DNA from: Pantoea allii
GTDB lineage: Bacteria > Pseudomonadota > Gammaproteobacteria > Enterobacterales > Enterobacteriaceae
Length of the DNA stretch: 64,000 nt
Assembly (NCBI RefSeq): GCF_002307475.1
Contig: NZ_NTMH01000034.1
Span: 1 to 64,000 of the forward strand
Direction: 5' to 3'
Notes under the pieces: model-generated
What the model was told of the DNA's origin: nothing
The model's database searches: none
What the model saw: only the letters and a program-made list of their open reading frames with translations
In this document: in pieces, positions 37,936-47,557 of the stretch
How the letters are laid out: every line of letters starts with the position of its first letter
Position numbering within the stretch: position 1 is the first letter of the stretch
Translations under genes and position numbers: made by a program

Positions 37936-38256
37936 CTACCAGCGAGACAGAAACAGGAACAGTAACCAGAACTGACAAGCGACGGCAACGACGCATATCA
38001 GAGAGGTCCAGAGCAACTGCCCACGCAGCCATGTATTCAATACCATGCCTGTCAGGACAGAAACCGGAAACAGCGCCAGGAAAAATGGCCAGGTGTAGAG
38101 AAAGAAAAACAGGGTGCTTGAGCCGTACAACAGGAAAGGTATGGCAAGCGCACACCAGTAACATACAAAGCCAATGACGCCGCCCGGAAGGACAGAGCGA
38201 GGCTCATCCGGTGTGCCGTGGTCTTTGCGTGCCAGCATGGGAGTAATATTCTGCAT
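37936..38256 (-). CDS. ygbE: Inner membrane protein YgbE (DUF3561)
   Basis: 106 aa. A short N-terminal cytoplasmic part is followed by three hydrophobic segments (about 25-45, 49-70, 80-103). It sits between cysC and ftsB as in E. coli. No function is established; its constant place next to the sulfate genes is the only hint. Confidence 0.88.
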   Translation of the reverse strand: MQNITPMLARKDHGTPDEPRSVLPGGVIGFVCYWCALAIPFLLYGSSTLFFFLYTWPFFLALFPVSVLTGMVLNTWLRGQLLWTSLICVVAVACQFWLLFLFLSRW

Positions 38257-38311
38257 AAATATCCTGTCAACGCGAAGGCGGCAAAACGAAAGGCGCTTTG
38301 CCGCTGTCTGT

Positions 38312-38917
38312 TCAGGAACTGATAATATCGCGCTGACGCAGCAGATCTAACAATTGGGCCGTCAGTTTTGTAACCAATTGTTCCCCATTAAGCGAGATTT
38401 CTGGCTGGTCCGGCGCTTCATAAACGCTATCTATACCGGTGAAATTTTGTAGTTCTCCTGCACGGGCCTTTTTGTATAACCCTTTAGGATCTCGTGCTTC
38501 ACAGACCGCCAGCGGCGTATCAACGTAAACCTCGATAAACCGGCCGCTGTCCAGCAGGTCGCGCACCATTTGGCGCTCGGCACGATGAGGCGAGATAAAC
38601 GCGGTAAGAACCACTAAACCCGCATCCACCATCAGTTTAGCCACCTCGCCAACACGGCGGATATTCTCTTTGCGGTGCTCATCGCTAAAGCCCAGGTCGC
38701 GACACAGTCCGTGACGAACATTATCCCCGTCCAGCAGATAGGTGCTGACACCGAGGCGGTGAAGCGCCTGTTCCAGCGCCCCCGCTACAGTCGATTTCCC
38801 TGACCCCGACAGGCCGGTAAACCACAGCACCACGCCCTGATGGCCGTGCTGCTGTTCACGCGCCTGGCGCGTCACCGGATGGTCATGCCACACGACGTTT
38901 TCATCATGCTGGGCCAT
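38312..38917 (-). CDS. cysC: Adenylyl-sulfate kinase CysC
   Basis: 201 aa, the E. coli length. It phosphorylates adenosine 5'-phosphosulfate to PAPS. Walker A is [14 protein letters not shown] (about 34-47), with [19 protein letters not shown] and the serine phospho-acceptor region [16 protein letters not shown] typical of APS kinases, and the ending block [18 protein letters not shown]. The start shares its last base with the cysN stop. Last gene of cysG-cysD-cysN-cysC. Confidence 0.97.
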   Translation of the reverse strand: MAQHDENVVWHDHPVTRQAREQQHGHQGVVLWFTGLSGSGKSTVAGALEQALHRLGVSTYLLDGDNVRHGLCRDLGFSDEHRKENIRRVGEVAKLMVDAGLVVLTAFISPHRAERQMVRDLLDSGRFIEVYVDTPLAVCEARDPKGLYKKARAGELQNFTGIDSVYEAPDQPEISLNGEQLVTKLTAQLLDLLRQRDIISS

Positions 38918-40344
38918 TACTGACCGCCCAAAAGATCGCGCGCATTCCAGTGTGGGAAGTGGCGACGCACCAGCGCATTAAGTTCAAGTTCGAACGCGCT
39001 GAATTCGCCGTTATGCTGCGGTCGATCGCTCAGTGGCTCATTGATCAGCCCGGCCCCCACAGTAACGTTACTGAGGCGATCGATAATGATCATGCCGCCG
39101 GTCACGGGGTTTTGCTGATAGCTGTCGAGCACCAGCGGTTCATCAAACGTAAACTCAGCCAGACCAATCCCGTTCAGCGGCAGGCTGTCCACCTGGCGTT
39201 TCTCCAGTGAATTAATCTCAACCTGATGAATGACCTTTTCTACTCGCCCACGGGCTTTCTTGCCGGCAATTTTAACATCGTAGCTCTGACCGGCCTGAAG
39301 CGGCTGCTCAGCCATCCAGACAACATCCACTGTGGCGGACTGAACGGCACGCAGCCCGGCGCTGGCGTCCACTAACAGATCGCCACGACTGATATCAATT
39401 TCGTCGTTCAGGACAAGAGTAATGGCTTCTCCGGCACCGGCTTCCTGTAGATCGCCGTCAAAGGTTACGATGCGGGCGATGGTGGATTCGACGCCAGAAG
39501 GCAGCACTTTAACCTGTTGCCCCACTTTCACCACACCAGATGCCAGCGTACCGGCATAACCCCGGAAATCGAGATTAGGGCGATTCACATACTGCACCGG
39601 GAAGCGCATCGGTTGGTTAGCCACCACCGCGTTTAACTCCACGGTTTCCAGCACATCAAGCAACGTCGGACCGCTGTACCATGGCATGCTCTGGCTCTGC
39701 GACGCGACGTTTTCGCCTTCCAGCGCCGACATCGGCACAAAGCGAATATCCAGGTCTTCAGGCAATTGCCCGGCAAAGTCGAGGTAATCCTGCTTGATCT
39801 GCTCATACACAGCCTGCTGATAATCCACCAGGTCCATTTTATTGATTGCCACGACCAGGTGTTTAATCCCCAGCAGCGTCGAAATAAAACTGTGTCGACG
39901 CGTCTGATCCAGCACGCCTTTACGGGCATCAATGAGCAGGATCGCCAGATCACAGGTCGATGCGCCCGTGGCCATATTTCGGGTGTACTGCTCGTGCCCC
40001 GGCGTGTCGGCAATAATGAACTTACGCTTTTCGGTAGAGAAATAGCGGTAAGCCACATCAATGGTAATGCCCTGCTCGCGCTCAGCCTGTAAACCATCGA
40101 CCAGCAGTGCCAGATCCAGTTTCTCGCCCTGCGTACCATGGCGTTTGCTGTCGCTCTGTAACGAAGACAGCTGATCTTCATAAATCTGGCGGGTGTCATG
40201 CAGCAGGCGGCCAATCAGCGTACTTTTGCCGTCATCCACGCTGCCGCAGGTCAGAAAACGCAGCAGGCTTTTATGTTGTTGTGCGGTCAGCCAGGCTTCA
40301 ACGCCGCCCTGTTCGGCAATCTGTTGTGCAATTACGGTATTCAT
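38917..40344 (-). CDS. cysN: Sulfate adenylyltransferase subunit 1 (GTPase) CysN
   Basis: 475 aa, the E. coli length. Elongation-factor-like GTPase that drives ATP sulfurylase. G1 [17 protein letters not shown] (about 34-50), switch I in [16 protein letters not shown]3 [17 protein letters not shown] and G4 NKMDLVDY are all intact. EF-Tu-like beta-barrel domains follow. It starts 11 bp after the cysD stop and forms a complex with CysD. Confidence 0.97.
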   Translation of the reverse strand: MNTVIAQQIAEQGGVEAWLTAQQHKSLLRFLTCGSVDDGKSTLIGRLLHDTRQIYEDQLSSLQSDSKRHGTQGEKLDLALLVDGLQAEREQGITIDVAYRYFSTEKRKFIIADTPGHEQYTRNMATGASTCDLAILLIDARKGVLDQTRRHSFISTLLGIKHLVVAINKMDLVDYQQAVYEQIKQDYLDFAGQLPEDLDIRFVPMSALEGENVASQSQSMPWYSGPTLLDVLETVELNAVVANQPMRFPVQYVNRPNLDFRGYAGTLASGVVKVGQQVKVLPSGVESTIARIVTFDGDLQEAGAGEAITLVLNDEIDISRGDLLVDASAGLRAVQSATVDVVWMAEQPLQAGQSYDVKIAGKKARGRVEKVIHQVEINSLEKRQVDSLPLNGIGLAEFTFDEPLVLDSYQQNPVTGGMIIIDRLSNVTVGAGLINEPLSDRPQHNGEFSAFELELNALVRRHFPHWNARDLLGGQ

Positions 40345-40355
40345 CTGGCGTCTCC

Positions 40356-41264
40356 TTAGAAATAACCCTGACGTTTTTTCAGTTCCATCGAACCGGACTG
40401 ATCGCGGTCAATCACACGGCCCTGACGCTCGCTGGTGGTAGAAACCAGCATCTCTTCAATAATCTCAGGCAAGGTTTGCGCTTCAGATTCCACCGCGCCA
40501 GTCAGCGGCCAGCACCCAAGGGTACGGAAACGGACCATACGCTGTTTAATGACTTCACCTGGCTGGAGGTTGATACGATCGTCATCGATCATCATCAGCA
40601 TGCCATCACGTTCCAGCACGGGGCGCGGCGCAGCAAGATAGAGCGGCACAATCTCAATGTTTTCCAGGAAGATGTACTGCCAGATATCCAGCTCGGTCCA
40701 GTTAGACAGCGGGAAGACGCGGATGCTCTCGCCCTTGTTAATCTGACCGTTATAGTTGTGCCACAACTCCGGACGCTGGTTTTTTGGGTCCCAGCGGTGA
40801 AAACGGTCACGGAAAGAGTAAATACGCTCTTTAGCACGTGACTTCTCTTCGTCACGACGTGCGCCGCCAAAAGCCGCATCAAAACCGTACTTATTCAGCG
40901 CCTGCTTCAGGCCTTCGGTTTTCATGATGTCAGTGTGCTTGGCGCTGCCGTGCACAAAGGGGTTAATCCCCATCGCGACGCCTTCCGGGTTGCGATGCAC
41001 CAGCAGTTCGGCACCCATGGCTTTCACCGTGCGATCGCGGAACTCGTACATCTCACGAAATTTCCAGCCGGTATCGACATGCAGTAACGGGAACGGCAGC
41101 GTGCCCGGATAGAAGGCTTTACGCGCCAGATGCAGCATGACTGAAGAATCCTTGCCGATGGAGTACATCATGACCGGATTGCCGAATTCGGCTGCCACTT
41201 CGCGGATAATATGGATGCTCTCCGCCTCCAGTTGACGCAGATGAGTGAGTCGTTTTTGGTCCAT
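40356..41264 (-). CDS. cysD: Sulfate adenylyltransferase subunit 2 CysD
   Basis: 302 aa, the E. coli length. It makes adenosine 5'-phosphosulfate from sulfate and ATP, with CysN. The PP-loop motif is [15 protein letters not shown] (about 36-50). Further blocks: [32 protein letters not shown], and the C-terminal [21 protein letters not shown] 41264 follows GAGAGGA and matches E. coli. It is 11 bp after cysG in the same operon. Confidence 0.97.
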   Translation of the reverse strand: MDQKRLTHLRQLEAESIHIIREVAAEFGNPVMMYSIGKDSSVMLHLARKAFYPGTLPFPLLHVDTGWKFREMYEFRDRTVKAMGAELLVHRNPEGVAMGINPFVHGSAKHTDIMKTEGLKQALNKYGFDAAFGGARRDEEKSRAKERIYSFRDRFHRWDPKNQRPELWHNYNGQINKGESIRVFPLSNWTELDIWQYIFLENIEIVPLYLAAPRPVLERDGMLMMIDDDRINLQPGEVIKQRMVRFRTLGCWPLTGAVESEAQTLPEIIEEMLVSTTSERQGRVIDRDQSGSMELKKRQGYF

Positions 41265-41275
41265 CGTTTTTCCTC

Positions 41276-42691
41276 TCAAGCCAGATTGACAACGGCGGAC
41301 TCGCGAGCCCCCTGCTGTGCCGAATGCTGAAACCAGGCAAGTTGCCCATGTAAATTAACCACTTCCCCAATCACCAACAGGGCCGGGGAAGGCGCTGACG
41401 CTGCCAGCGTCTCAAGATGTTCAAGCGTGCCGGTCAACACCTGTTGGTCAGACCGGGTACCGCGACCAATCACCGCGACCGGCGTTGACGCGGCGCGCCC
41501 ATGAAGAATGAGCTGTTTGCTGATGTGAGCCGCCTTCACAGCGCCCATATAAATCGCCAGCGTCTGACGCGCACGCGCCAGGGATGGCCAGTCGATATCA
41601 TCGCTATCCGGACGACAGTGACCGGTAATAAACAGCACGCTCTGCGCATAGTCACGGTGGGTCAGTGGAATACCGGCGTACGCGGTGGCACCGGCCGCAG
41701 CCGTGACACCTGGCACAACCTGAAACGGAATCCCCGCCTGCTGCGCCGCCTGCAGCTCCTCGCCACCGCGGCCAAAAATAAAGGGATCACCGCCTTTCAG
41801 GCGCACCACGCGTTTGCCTTTTTGGGCCAGTTGCACCATCAACTGGTTAATCTCGTCCTGCGGCAGCAGATGCGCGCTGGCACGTTTGCCCACGCAGATA
41901 CGGTCGGCATCGCGCCGCACCAGATCGAGGACCTCCTCACTGACCAAATGGTCGTAGAGCACCACGTCAGCCAGTTGCATCACCTGTAGACCGCGCAGCG
42001 TCAGCAGGCCGCTGTCGCCAGGCCCCGCACCCACCAGAATAATTTCACCCTGTCGGGGTGGCTGATCGCCCAGTTCACTGTCGAGCGTCTGTTTCGCGGC
42101 CTCAACGTCACCTGTTGCCATCTGACTGGCAAAACGGCCGTTAAATATTCTTTCCCAGTAACGACGGCGGTCAGACATACGGCTGAAACGTGCTTTGACC
42201 TTGTCACGCCACTGCCCCGCCAGTTCGGCCATTTGGCCCAGATGAGACGGCAACAGCGTTTCAAGTTTCTCGCGGAGCATGCGGGCAAGAACCGGCGCGG
42301 TTCCGCTGGAGGAGATAGCCACGACCAGTGGAGAGCGATCAACGATAGAAGGGAAGATAAAGCTGCATTTAGGCTGATCATCCACCACATTGACCAGCTT
42401 GTGACGGGCATTCGCCTCGTCGTAGACCTGCGCATTCAGCGCATTGTCATCGGTGGCGGCAATAACCAGAAAGACCTTGTCGAGCTGAGCGGGTTCAAAG
42501 GAGGTTGCCAGCCATTCAAGCTGTTGCTCATCCAGTAAAGCCTGCAGCTCCGGGCAGAGTTCGCGTGAGGCGATTTGAATGCGCGCGCCAGCACGACGCA
42601 GCAGTTCGATCTTGCGCGCCGCGATATCTCCACCGCCAACGACCAGTACGGGTCGGCCTGCGAGATCGGCAAAAAGAGGCAAATAATCCAC
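41276..42691 (-). CDS. cysG: Siroheme synthase CysG
   Basis: 471 aa. Three-step enzyme from uroporphyrinogen III to siroheme, the cofactor of CysI. The N-terminal dehydrogenase/ferrochelatase (about 1-215) has [17 protein letters not shown]. The C-terminal SAM uroporphyrinogen methyltransferase (about 217-460) has [33 protein letters not shown] and [13 protein letters not shown]. Translation starts at GTG 42691, as in E. coli. In E. coli K-12 cysG lies in the nir operon; here it heads cysG-cysD-cysN-cysC, tying siroheme supply to sulfate reduction, as in some other enterobacteria. Confidence 0.95.
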   Translation of the reverse strand: MDYLPLFADLAGRPVLVVGGGDIAARKIELLRRAGARIQIASRELCPELQALLDEQQLEWLATSFEPAQLDKVFLVIAATDDNALNAQVYDEANARHKLVNVVDDQPKCSFIFPSIVDRSPLVVAISSSGTAPVLARMLREKLETLLPSHLGQMAELAGQWRDKVKARFSRMSDRRRYWERIFNGRFASQMATGDVEAAKQTLDSELGDQPPRQGEIILVGAGPGDSGLLTLRGLQVMQLADVVLYDHLVSEEVLDLVRRDADRICVGKRASAHLLPQDEINQLMVQLAQKGKRVVRLKGGDPFIFGRGGEELQAAQQAGIPFQVVPGVTAAAGATAYAGIPLTHRDYAQSVLFITGHCRPDSDDIDWPSLARARQTLAIYMGAVKAAHISKQLILHGRAASTPVAVIGRGTRSDQQVLTGTLEHLETLAASAPSPALLVIGEVVNLHGQLAWFQHSAQQGARESAVVNLA

Positions 42692-42760
42692 GTTAACCCT
42701 AGTGTTGTTACGATGCGTTATCGCGACTATACGTTCCCTGGTTTATTGAGATGAAATTAC

Positions 42761-42793
42761 GAATTGGAATGAGTTGTTACTGAATGGAATAAC
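42761..42793 (-). promoter_or_regulatory. Candidate CysB-binding site upstream of cysG
   Basis: On the minus strand, TTATTCCATTCA and ACTCATTCCAATTC give two direct ATTCC half sites 16 bp apart in an AT-rich patch 70-100 bp upstream of the cysG GTG. CysB sites have poorly conserved half sites rich in TTA and ATTCC, so this is only a reasonable candidate supported by the operon downstream. Confidence 0.45.
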
Positions 42794-42944
42794 GCCCGGC
42801 AAAAGCTCAGAACAAAATGTGCTTAGCAAATGATCTTATGGGCCTTTCCGGACGATTCAAATTGTGTAATCACCGTCACAGTTTCATACTATGGGTGAAA
42901 AAATATGACCGTCCTTATAGGGAATGAGCCACAAGGAACCCGAC

Positions 42945-43955
42945 ATGTCTGCCTTTCTTCGCCTGGCGACGCTGCTTGTTGGCAGCGTTATTTTCAGCGC
43001 TCAGGCCGTGACCGACGTCACCGGACACTTTGCTGAACAACAGGTTCGACACATTTCTACTTACTTTCCCGGTCGCATGAGCGGGAGTCCGGCTGAGTTG
43101 ATGGCGGCCGACTATCTGCAACAGCAGTTCACCGAACTCGGTTTTGCAACCAATACCCGACAGTTTAAAACCGGCTACAGCTGGCATGAAAATGACGGCA
43201 CGTCGCGCTGGCATAAAATCACGGCCACCTCAGTCATCGCCGCGCGTGAAGGCAGCGCACCTCAGGAGATTCTGGTTGTTGCCAGCCTGGATACCTGGAT
43301 TCCACTCAGCCGCAGCGAAACGACGCGCAGCCTGGGCGGATTGCGTTTGCAGGGCGTTGATGACAACGCATCCGGGCTTGGCGTAATGCTGGAACTGGCA
43401 AAACAGCTCAGCCATCAGCCACTTCATTACGGCGTGCGCTTTGTCGCGCTCAGCGCCAGTGAGTCACAGCTGCACGGCATGGACGACTACGTGGCGCGCA
43501 TGAGTGAGAAAGAGAAAAAGAATACGCTGCTGGTTATCGATCTCAACAGCCTGATTACGGGCGATCATCTCTATTTCAACAGCGGCATCAACACGCCGCG
43601 TGCCGTGCGTAAACAGACCAGCGAACGCGCCCTGCTGCTGGCGCGCCGCTATGGCATTTCTGCCGCCAGCCGCCAGATGCAGGAAAAGGATTTTCAGGGC
43701 ATCAATCCTTTCGATGCGGCAGGGTTTCCCCTGCTGGATGTCACTGCGCGGAACTGGAACCTGGGCAGCAAGGATGGCGAACAGCAGCGCAGCCGTTCCC
43801 GGCATTTTCCCGACGGCACCACCTGGCATCAGACCGATCGCGACAATCTCGACTTTTTAGACCACTGGCTACCCGGCCGCATTGGCCTGCGTACCCATGA
43901 CAGCGTGAAAGTCCTGCTGCCGTTGCTGAGTGAGCTAACCAATCCCAAAGTGTGA
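42945..43955 (+). CDS. iap: Iap-like M28-family protein with altered active site
   Basis: 336 aa (E. coli Iap, alkaline phosphatase isozyme conversion aminopeptidase, 345 aa). A signal peptide (residues 1-20) implies periplasmic export. The backbone is clearly Iap: HISTYFPGRMSGSPAELMAAD and LQGVDDNASGLGVMLELA. Compared with E. coli Iap as remembered, three predicted zinc-site or catalytic residues differ: the first His of HxD is S114 (ASLDTW), the general-base Glu of the EE pair is S172 (ASES), and the later Asp ligand is N201 (DLNS). D140, E173 and H295 remain. The Cys pair near residue 250 is also lost. Start ATG 42945 behind AAGGAACC. It is divergent from cysG and followed after 9 bp by a YciI-like gene. 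Confidence 0.88.
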   Translation: MSAFLRLATLLVGSVIFSAQAVTDVTGHFAEQQVRHISTYFPGRMSGSPAELMAADYLQQQFTELGFATNTRQFKTGYSWHENDGTSRWHKITATSVIAAREGSAPQEILVVASLDTWIPLSRSETTRSLGGLRLQGVDDNASGLGVMLELAKQLSHQPLHYGVRFVALSASESQLHGMDDYVARMSEKEKKNTLLVIDLNSLITGDHLYFNSGINTPRAVRKQTSERALLLARRYGISAASRQMQEKDFQGINPFDAAGFPLLDVTARNWNLGSKDGEQQRSRSRHFPDGTTWHQTDRDNLDFLDHWLPGRIGLRTHDSVKVLLPLLSELTNPKV

Positions 43956-43964
43956 GGACAGACA

Positions 43965-44249
43965 ATGTATGTGGTGTACCTGAACTATTTTCGGCCCATC
44001 GAGGAAGTAGACGCCCTGCTGGCACCCCACATTACGTGGCTGGATCGCTATTTTAACAGCGGCGTATTTATTGCTGCGGGACGTAAAGATCCCCGCACGG
44101 GCGGCATGATAATGGTGAAAGATATTGCGCGCGCACGGCTGGATGCGATTCTGGCGGAAGACCCTTTTATCGCTGTTGCCCATTATGAGGTTACAAAGGT
44201 CAACGTGACGCGCGCAGCCGATGCGCTTGCGGTGCTAAAAGACCTGTAG
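43965..44249 (+). CDS. YciI-family protein
   Basis: 94 aa. A YciI/ferredoxin-like fold: MYVVYLNYFRPIEEVDALL at the start, HITWLDRYFNSGVFIAAGRK with the family's central HxxxL and G motif, and DPFIAVAHYEVTKVN. Homologues include muconolactone-isomerase-like enzymes and dehydrochlorinase-like proteins, but most have no known activity. It starts 9 bp after iap, so the two are likely co-transcribed; E. coli iap has no such partner. Confidence 0.85.
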   Translation: MYVVYLNYFRPIEEVDALLAPHITWLDRYFNSGVFIAAGRKDPRTGGMIMVKDIARARLDAILAEDPFIAVAHYEVTKVNVTRAADALAVLKDL

Positions 44250-44299
44250 CCCTTTTACCCTGAGCCGACAGTCCGGGTTTAACCCCATTGCTCGTCGGT

Positions 44300-45052
44300 T
44301 CAGGTAAAGTCGGACAGCTTCTGACCTGCATTGATCAAGGTTTTCAGCAACATTTGACGCCGTTCTTCGGGTGTATCCCGGCTGACCATAAAACAGATGG
44401 CTGCCACCGCCAGATCGTTACGGGCGCGAATCGGCGCAGCCATACAGCAGGTAAAACTCTCTGACAGCCCTTCCGTCATGGAGTAGCCAAGATGTCCCGC
44501 CCGATGAATGTCGGCCAGAAAATCCTGCTTATTTAGCACTTTCCCGTTCGCCAGCCGATAATCCTCTTCCGGGATCAGGGACAGAATTGCCTCATCACTC
44601 CAGTTGCTCAGCAGCAAGCGACCGGTGGCCGTCCAGGGAATAGGAATTTTAACGCCGATATCCGAGGTTATCTTGAACGGATGTGCATTGCTCTCTGACA
44701 GCACCACCGTATATTTATTGCCTTCCAGCATACACAGCTGCACGGTTTCACCATGCTCGGCAACCATCTCGATCATTAACTGATGCGCCCGACGAATCAG
44801 GGGATTGTGCGCGATGTAATCCGCACCGTAGTAGTGCATTTCACGACCAAAATAGATACTGCCTTCCGAATCGATTTCGACCAGTCCCGCTTCACTCAAC
44901 AGATTGACCAGTTCATACACGCTTGAGCGGGGCGCGCCTGTGGCGTCGATCAGTTCACGCATCGCCATGGGCTGGCGGGCAACGTGTAGCTGACGAAAAA
45001 TAGCGATCACACGGTCCACGCCGCGCGCTCTGGCGGGTTTATCTTCCTGCAT
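44300..45052 (-). CDS. IclR-family transcriptional regulator
   Basis: 250 aa. The N-terminal winged helix-turn-helix (about 12-75) has MAMRELIDATGAPRSSVYEL and VNLLSEAGLVEIDSEGSIYFG. The C-terminal effector-binding domain (about 85-248) has GETVQLCMLEGNKYTVVL, PWTATGRLLLSNWSDEAIL and AAPIRARNDLAVAAICFMVS. It is divergently transcribed from the ridA-ABC-deaminase cassette across 361 bp and is its likely regulator; the effector is probably the amino acid substrate or product. Confidence 0.92.
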   Translation of the reverse strand: MQEDKPARARGVDRVIAIFRQLHVARQPMAMRELIDATGAPRSSVYELVNLLSEAGLVEIDSEGSIYFGREMHYYGADYIAHNPLIRRAHQLMIEMVAEHGETVQLCMLEGNKYTVVLSESNAHPFKITSDIGVKIPIPWTATGRLLLSNWSDEAILSLIPEEDYRLANGKVLNKQDFLADIHRAGHLGYSMTEGLSESFTCCMAAPIRARNDLAVAAICFMVSRDTPEERRQMLLKTLINAGQKLSDFT

Positions 45053-45413
45053 ACCCTTCTTCTCCTACCGGGATCGTCACGTTGAGGTTAATTGAATACA
45101 TCATACACAGCCCACTTTGTTTTACCTACGGGCGTGCACGATAACTGTCGTTTTCTTTTTTCGCTTCATGCTATTTATCGGGGCACTAAAAGAGAGCATG
45201 CCATAATTATAAAAAGAGATCCTGATCACTATTTATTTAAAACATTTATCATTAATAACAAATATTCGTGAAGCCGATTGTAAAGCACCAAAATAATCCC
45301 GGAGCAGGCTATTGCAAAAAAAATAACATTGTGCAAATCTCAACCTATCCGGTATTGCAGATTTAATTCCGGTATACCAGACAAGTTGCAGTGATGATGT
45401 TAAGGGCATAAGC
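45053..45413. other. Divergent iclR-ridA control region
   Basis: 361 bp without a gene, clearly more AT-rich than the surrounding coding DNA, especially 45160-45345. It contains direct repeats of TCCGGTAT (45348-45355 and 45368-45375) and an inverted pair ATTGCA/TGCAAAT (about 45311-45338). The ridA ribosome binding site TTAAGGG is at about 45399-45405. No E. coli-like promoter was assigned with confidence. Confidence 0.6.
45348..45378. promoter_or_regulatory. Candidate IclR-regulator operator
   Basis: Two copies of TCCGGTAT with start points exactly 20 bp apart (two helical turns). The second is part of the palindrome GGTATACC (45371-45378). It lies 36-66 bp upstream of the ridA start, where a repressor or activator of the cassette could act. 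No experimental or database support was available. Confidence 0.4.
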
Positions 45414-45806
45414 ATGACAATTAAGCGCTATGGCACAGAAGGCGGTGTCGGTACCGGAGGACAGAAACTGCCTTTCGCTCGCGCCGTAGAAGCCGACGGC
45501 TGGCTGTATATCTCCGGGCAGACACCGATGACAGGCGGTGAAGTGGTCGAAGGCGGCATCATTGAGCAGACGCGCCTGGCCTTTGAAAACTGTCTGACCA
45601 TTATGCGGGAAGCGGGATATCAGATTCAGGACGTGGTGCATGTGACGGCGGTGCTGACCGATGCCCGCTACTTTAGCTCATTTAATAAAGTCTTTAGTGA
45701 GCTATTCCATGAAAATCCGCCAGCACGCATTTGCAGCGTGCAAGACCTGGTGGTGGATTGCAAAGTCGAAGTCGATATGACGTGTTTTAATTCAGGCCGG
45801 AAATAA
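45414..45806 (+). CDS. RidA-family enamine/imine deaminase
   Basis: 130 aa. YjgF/YER057c/UK114 fold with LPFARAVEADGWLYISGQTP-like opening, GGIIEQTRLAFENCLTIMREAG in the middle and the C-terminal block ENPPARICSVQDLVVDCKVE. The arginine that hydrolyses enamine/imine intermediates in RidA (R105 in E. coli) is R105 here as well. It is the first gene of the cassette with an amino acid transporter and a PLP deaminase, where it would release ammonia from 2-aminoacrylate or 2-aminocrotonate. Start ATG 45414 behind AAGGG. Confidence 0.9.
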   Translation: MTIKRYGTEGGVGTGGQKLPFARAVEADGWLYISGQTPMTGGEVVEGGIIEQTRLAFENCLTIMREAGYQIQDVVHVTAVLTDARYFSSFNKVFSELFHENPPARICSVQDLVVDCKVEVDMTCFNSGRK

Positions 45807-45932
45807 CATCCTCTTCATGTATAACAGGTGAAAACGCATTCACCCGTCAGAATAAATTGATAATTAAAAAAAGTCCCATCCACATTATTTATTGATGTTG
45901 GTGATACCACACTTTTATTTGAGATAATAAAC

Positions 45933-46772
45933 ATGAACACGACTTCACACCAAAAGGTATTGACCCTGCTGTTTCCGGCCTTGCTGACGGTTGCCGCTCT
46001 TGCCGGTTGTACGCCGACAGAAAAGAAAACGGAAGCCGGTGCCGCGCCGCAGTCTACGCTGCAAACCGTGCTGCAGCGTGGCACGTTGCGGGTCGGTGAC
46101 TGCCTGAGCTTTGCGCCCTTCGGCTTTTACGATAAAGCCGGTAATCCCGACGGCTACGATGTGGATCTGGCAAAATCCTTAGCGAAATCGATGGGCGTAA
46201 AACTGGAAGTGGTTAACACCACCAGCGCGAACCGTATCCCTAATCTGCAAACCAATAAAGTGGATGTCGTGTTCTGTAATTTCACGCGTAACCTGGAGCG
46301 CGCCAAAGAGATTGGCTTCACTCAGCCTTACGTGGTGGCCAGCGAAGCAATGTTGGTCCGCAAAGTAAGCGGGATCAAGTCGGCCCACGATATGGCAGGA
46401 AAAACCATTGCTACCGTGAAAGGCTCAACCAACGGTGACGAAGTCCGCAGCATGGGGATCGATGTGAAGATCCAGGAATACGATTCCTCTCAGGCGGCGA
46501 TTCTGGCCGTTAAGCAGGGGCAGGCCGATGCCATGATTGAAGATAATAACTTCCTTGCCTACCAGGCCAAACTCGACCCCACGCTTGAGGTCACCAACGA
46601 AGCGCTGGTTCCGCTGGAATACAACGCGTTCGGTGTGAAGCAAGGGGATCAGGTGTGGACGAACTATCTCAACGAATTCCTGTTTGAAATAAACGCGTCA
46701 GGTGAGAACGCTCAGCTCTACCAGAAATGGTTTGGCAGTAAGCCTCGCTATCCGCTGAACCCGCAGTTCTGA
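45933..46772 (+). CDS. Polar amino acid ABC transporter, substrate-binding lipoprotein
   Basis: 279 aa. An SBP family 3 protein. The signal peptide ends in lipobox ALAGC, so it is lipidated at C26. The mature lobe starts TLRVGDCLSFAPFGFYDKAG and GYDVDLAKSLAKSMG, and RIPNLQTNKVDVVFCNFTR holds the usual amino-acid-clamping Arg/Asp area. KTIATVKGSTNGDEV and IEDNNFLAYQ belong to the second lobe. Family members bind Glu, Asp, Gln, Ser or Cys; the ligand here is inferred to be the deaminase substrate. It is followed by two permeases and an ATPase. Confidence 0.9.
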   Translation: MNTTSHQKVLTLLFPALLTVAALAGCTPTEKKTEAGAAPQSTLQTVLQRGTLRVGDCLSFAPFGFYDKAGNPDGYDVDLAKSLAKSMGVKLEVVNTTSANRIPNLQTNKVDVVFCNFTRNLERAKEIGFTQPYVVASEAMLVRKVSGIKSAHDMAGKTIATVKGSTNGDEVRSMGIDVKIQEYDSSQAAILAVKQGQADAMIEDNNFLAYQAKLDPTLEVTNEALVPLEYNAFGVKQGDQVWTNYLNEFLFEINASGENAQLYQKWFGSKPRYPLNPQF

Positions 46773-46819
46773 CAGGCGAGGACGCAGGTCATGCCTGCGT
46801 CCTGTTGAGGAGGCTTTCT

Positions 46820-47557
46820 ATGAGCTATCAATGGCTGACACTCTGGCAGTATGCCGACACCTTTCTCGCCGCCACCTGGTTAACGCTTCAGGTGACGCTG
46901 CTGGCTTTTATGCTGGCGCTGGTGCTGGGATTGCTGGCCGCACTGGCAAAATCTGCGCCTTTTGCCCCCCTGCGCTGGCTAAGCCACGGCTACGTTGAAT
47001 TTATTCGTAATACTCCCGTGCTGCTGCAAATTTTTATTGTGTTCTTCGGGCTTCCCTCGCTGGGCATCACCATGAGTGCCTTTACGGCGGGCGTACTGGC
47101 GCTGGGGATTAACGTCGGTGCCTATCTGGCCGAAATCTTTCGCGCCGGTATTCAGTCGGTACCAAAAGGTCAGCTGGAAGCCGCCTGGGTTCTTGGCATC
47201 AGTCGCCGCCAGCGGTTTTTAAACGTGGTGATGCCGCAGGCCGCGCGCGCCGTCTGGCCTGCCATTATCAACAACCTGATTCAGTTGCTGTTGGGCACCT
47301 CACTGCTGTCAGCCATCGCGCTGCCGGAGCTGACGGGAACCGCCACGGTCATCAATGCGCGTACGCTGCTCTACATCCAGACATTTAGCGTGGTGGCGTT
47401 GGTCTATCTGTTTCTCAGCAACCTGTTTTCCTGGCTGGGCAACGTCGTAGGACGCCATTTGTTTATGCCGCCGCTGGTGGTATCGGTCAAACGGCCCCTC
47501 TGGTCGCAGGCGAAAAAAATGTGGTCCCACACGGTTAAACGGGAGCCTGCCCAATGA
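46820..47557 (+). CDS. Amino acid ABC transporter permease 1
   Basis: 245 aa. HisM/GlnP-type permease with about five membrane helices. N-terminal TWLTLQVTLLAFMLALVLG, the EFIRNTPVLLQIFIVFFGLP segment, and the EAA loop EAAWVLGISRRQRFLNVVMPQ (about 120-140) that contacts the ATPase. ATG 46820 follows GAGGAGG; an upstream in-frame ATG is not needed. It overlaps permease 2 by 4 bp. Confidence 0.92.
   Translation: MSYQWLTLWQYADTFLAATWLTLQVTLLAFMLALVLGLLAALAKSAPFAPLRWLSHGYVEFIRNTPVLLQIFIVFFGLPSLGITMSAFTAGVLALGINVGAYLAEIFRAGIQSVPKGQLEAAWVLGISRRQRFLNVVMPQAARAVWPAIINNLIQLLLGTSLLSAIALPELTGTATVINARTLLYIQTFSVVALVYLFLSNLFSWLGNVVGRHLFMPPLVVSVKRPLWSQAKKMWSHTVKREPAQ

Noticed and set aside
42692..45413. CRISPR array near iap, where CRISPRs were first seen in E. 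coli
   Set aside because: No regularly spaced direct repeats with unique spacers and no cas genes are present between iap and cysH; the interval is filled by a metabolic cassette.
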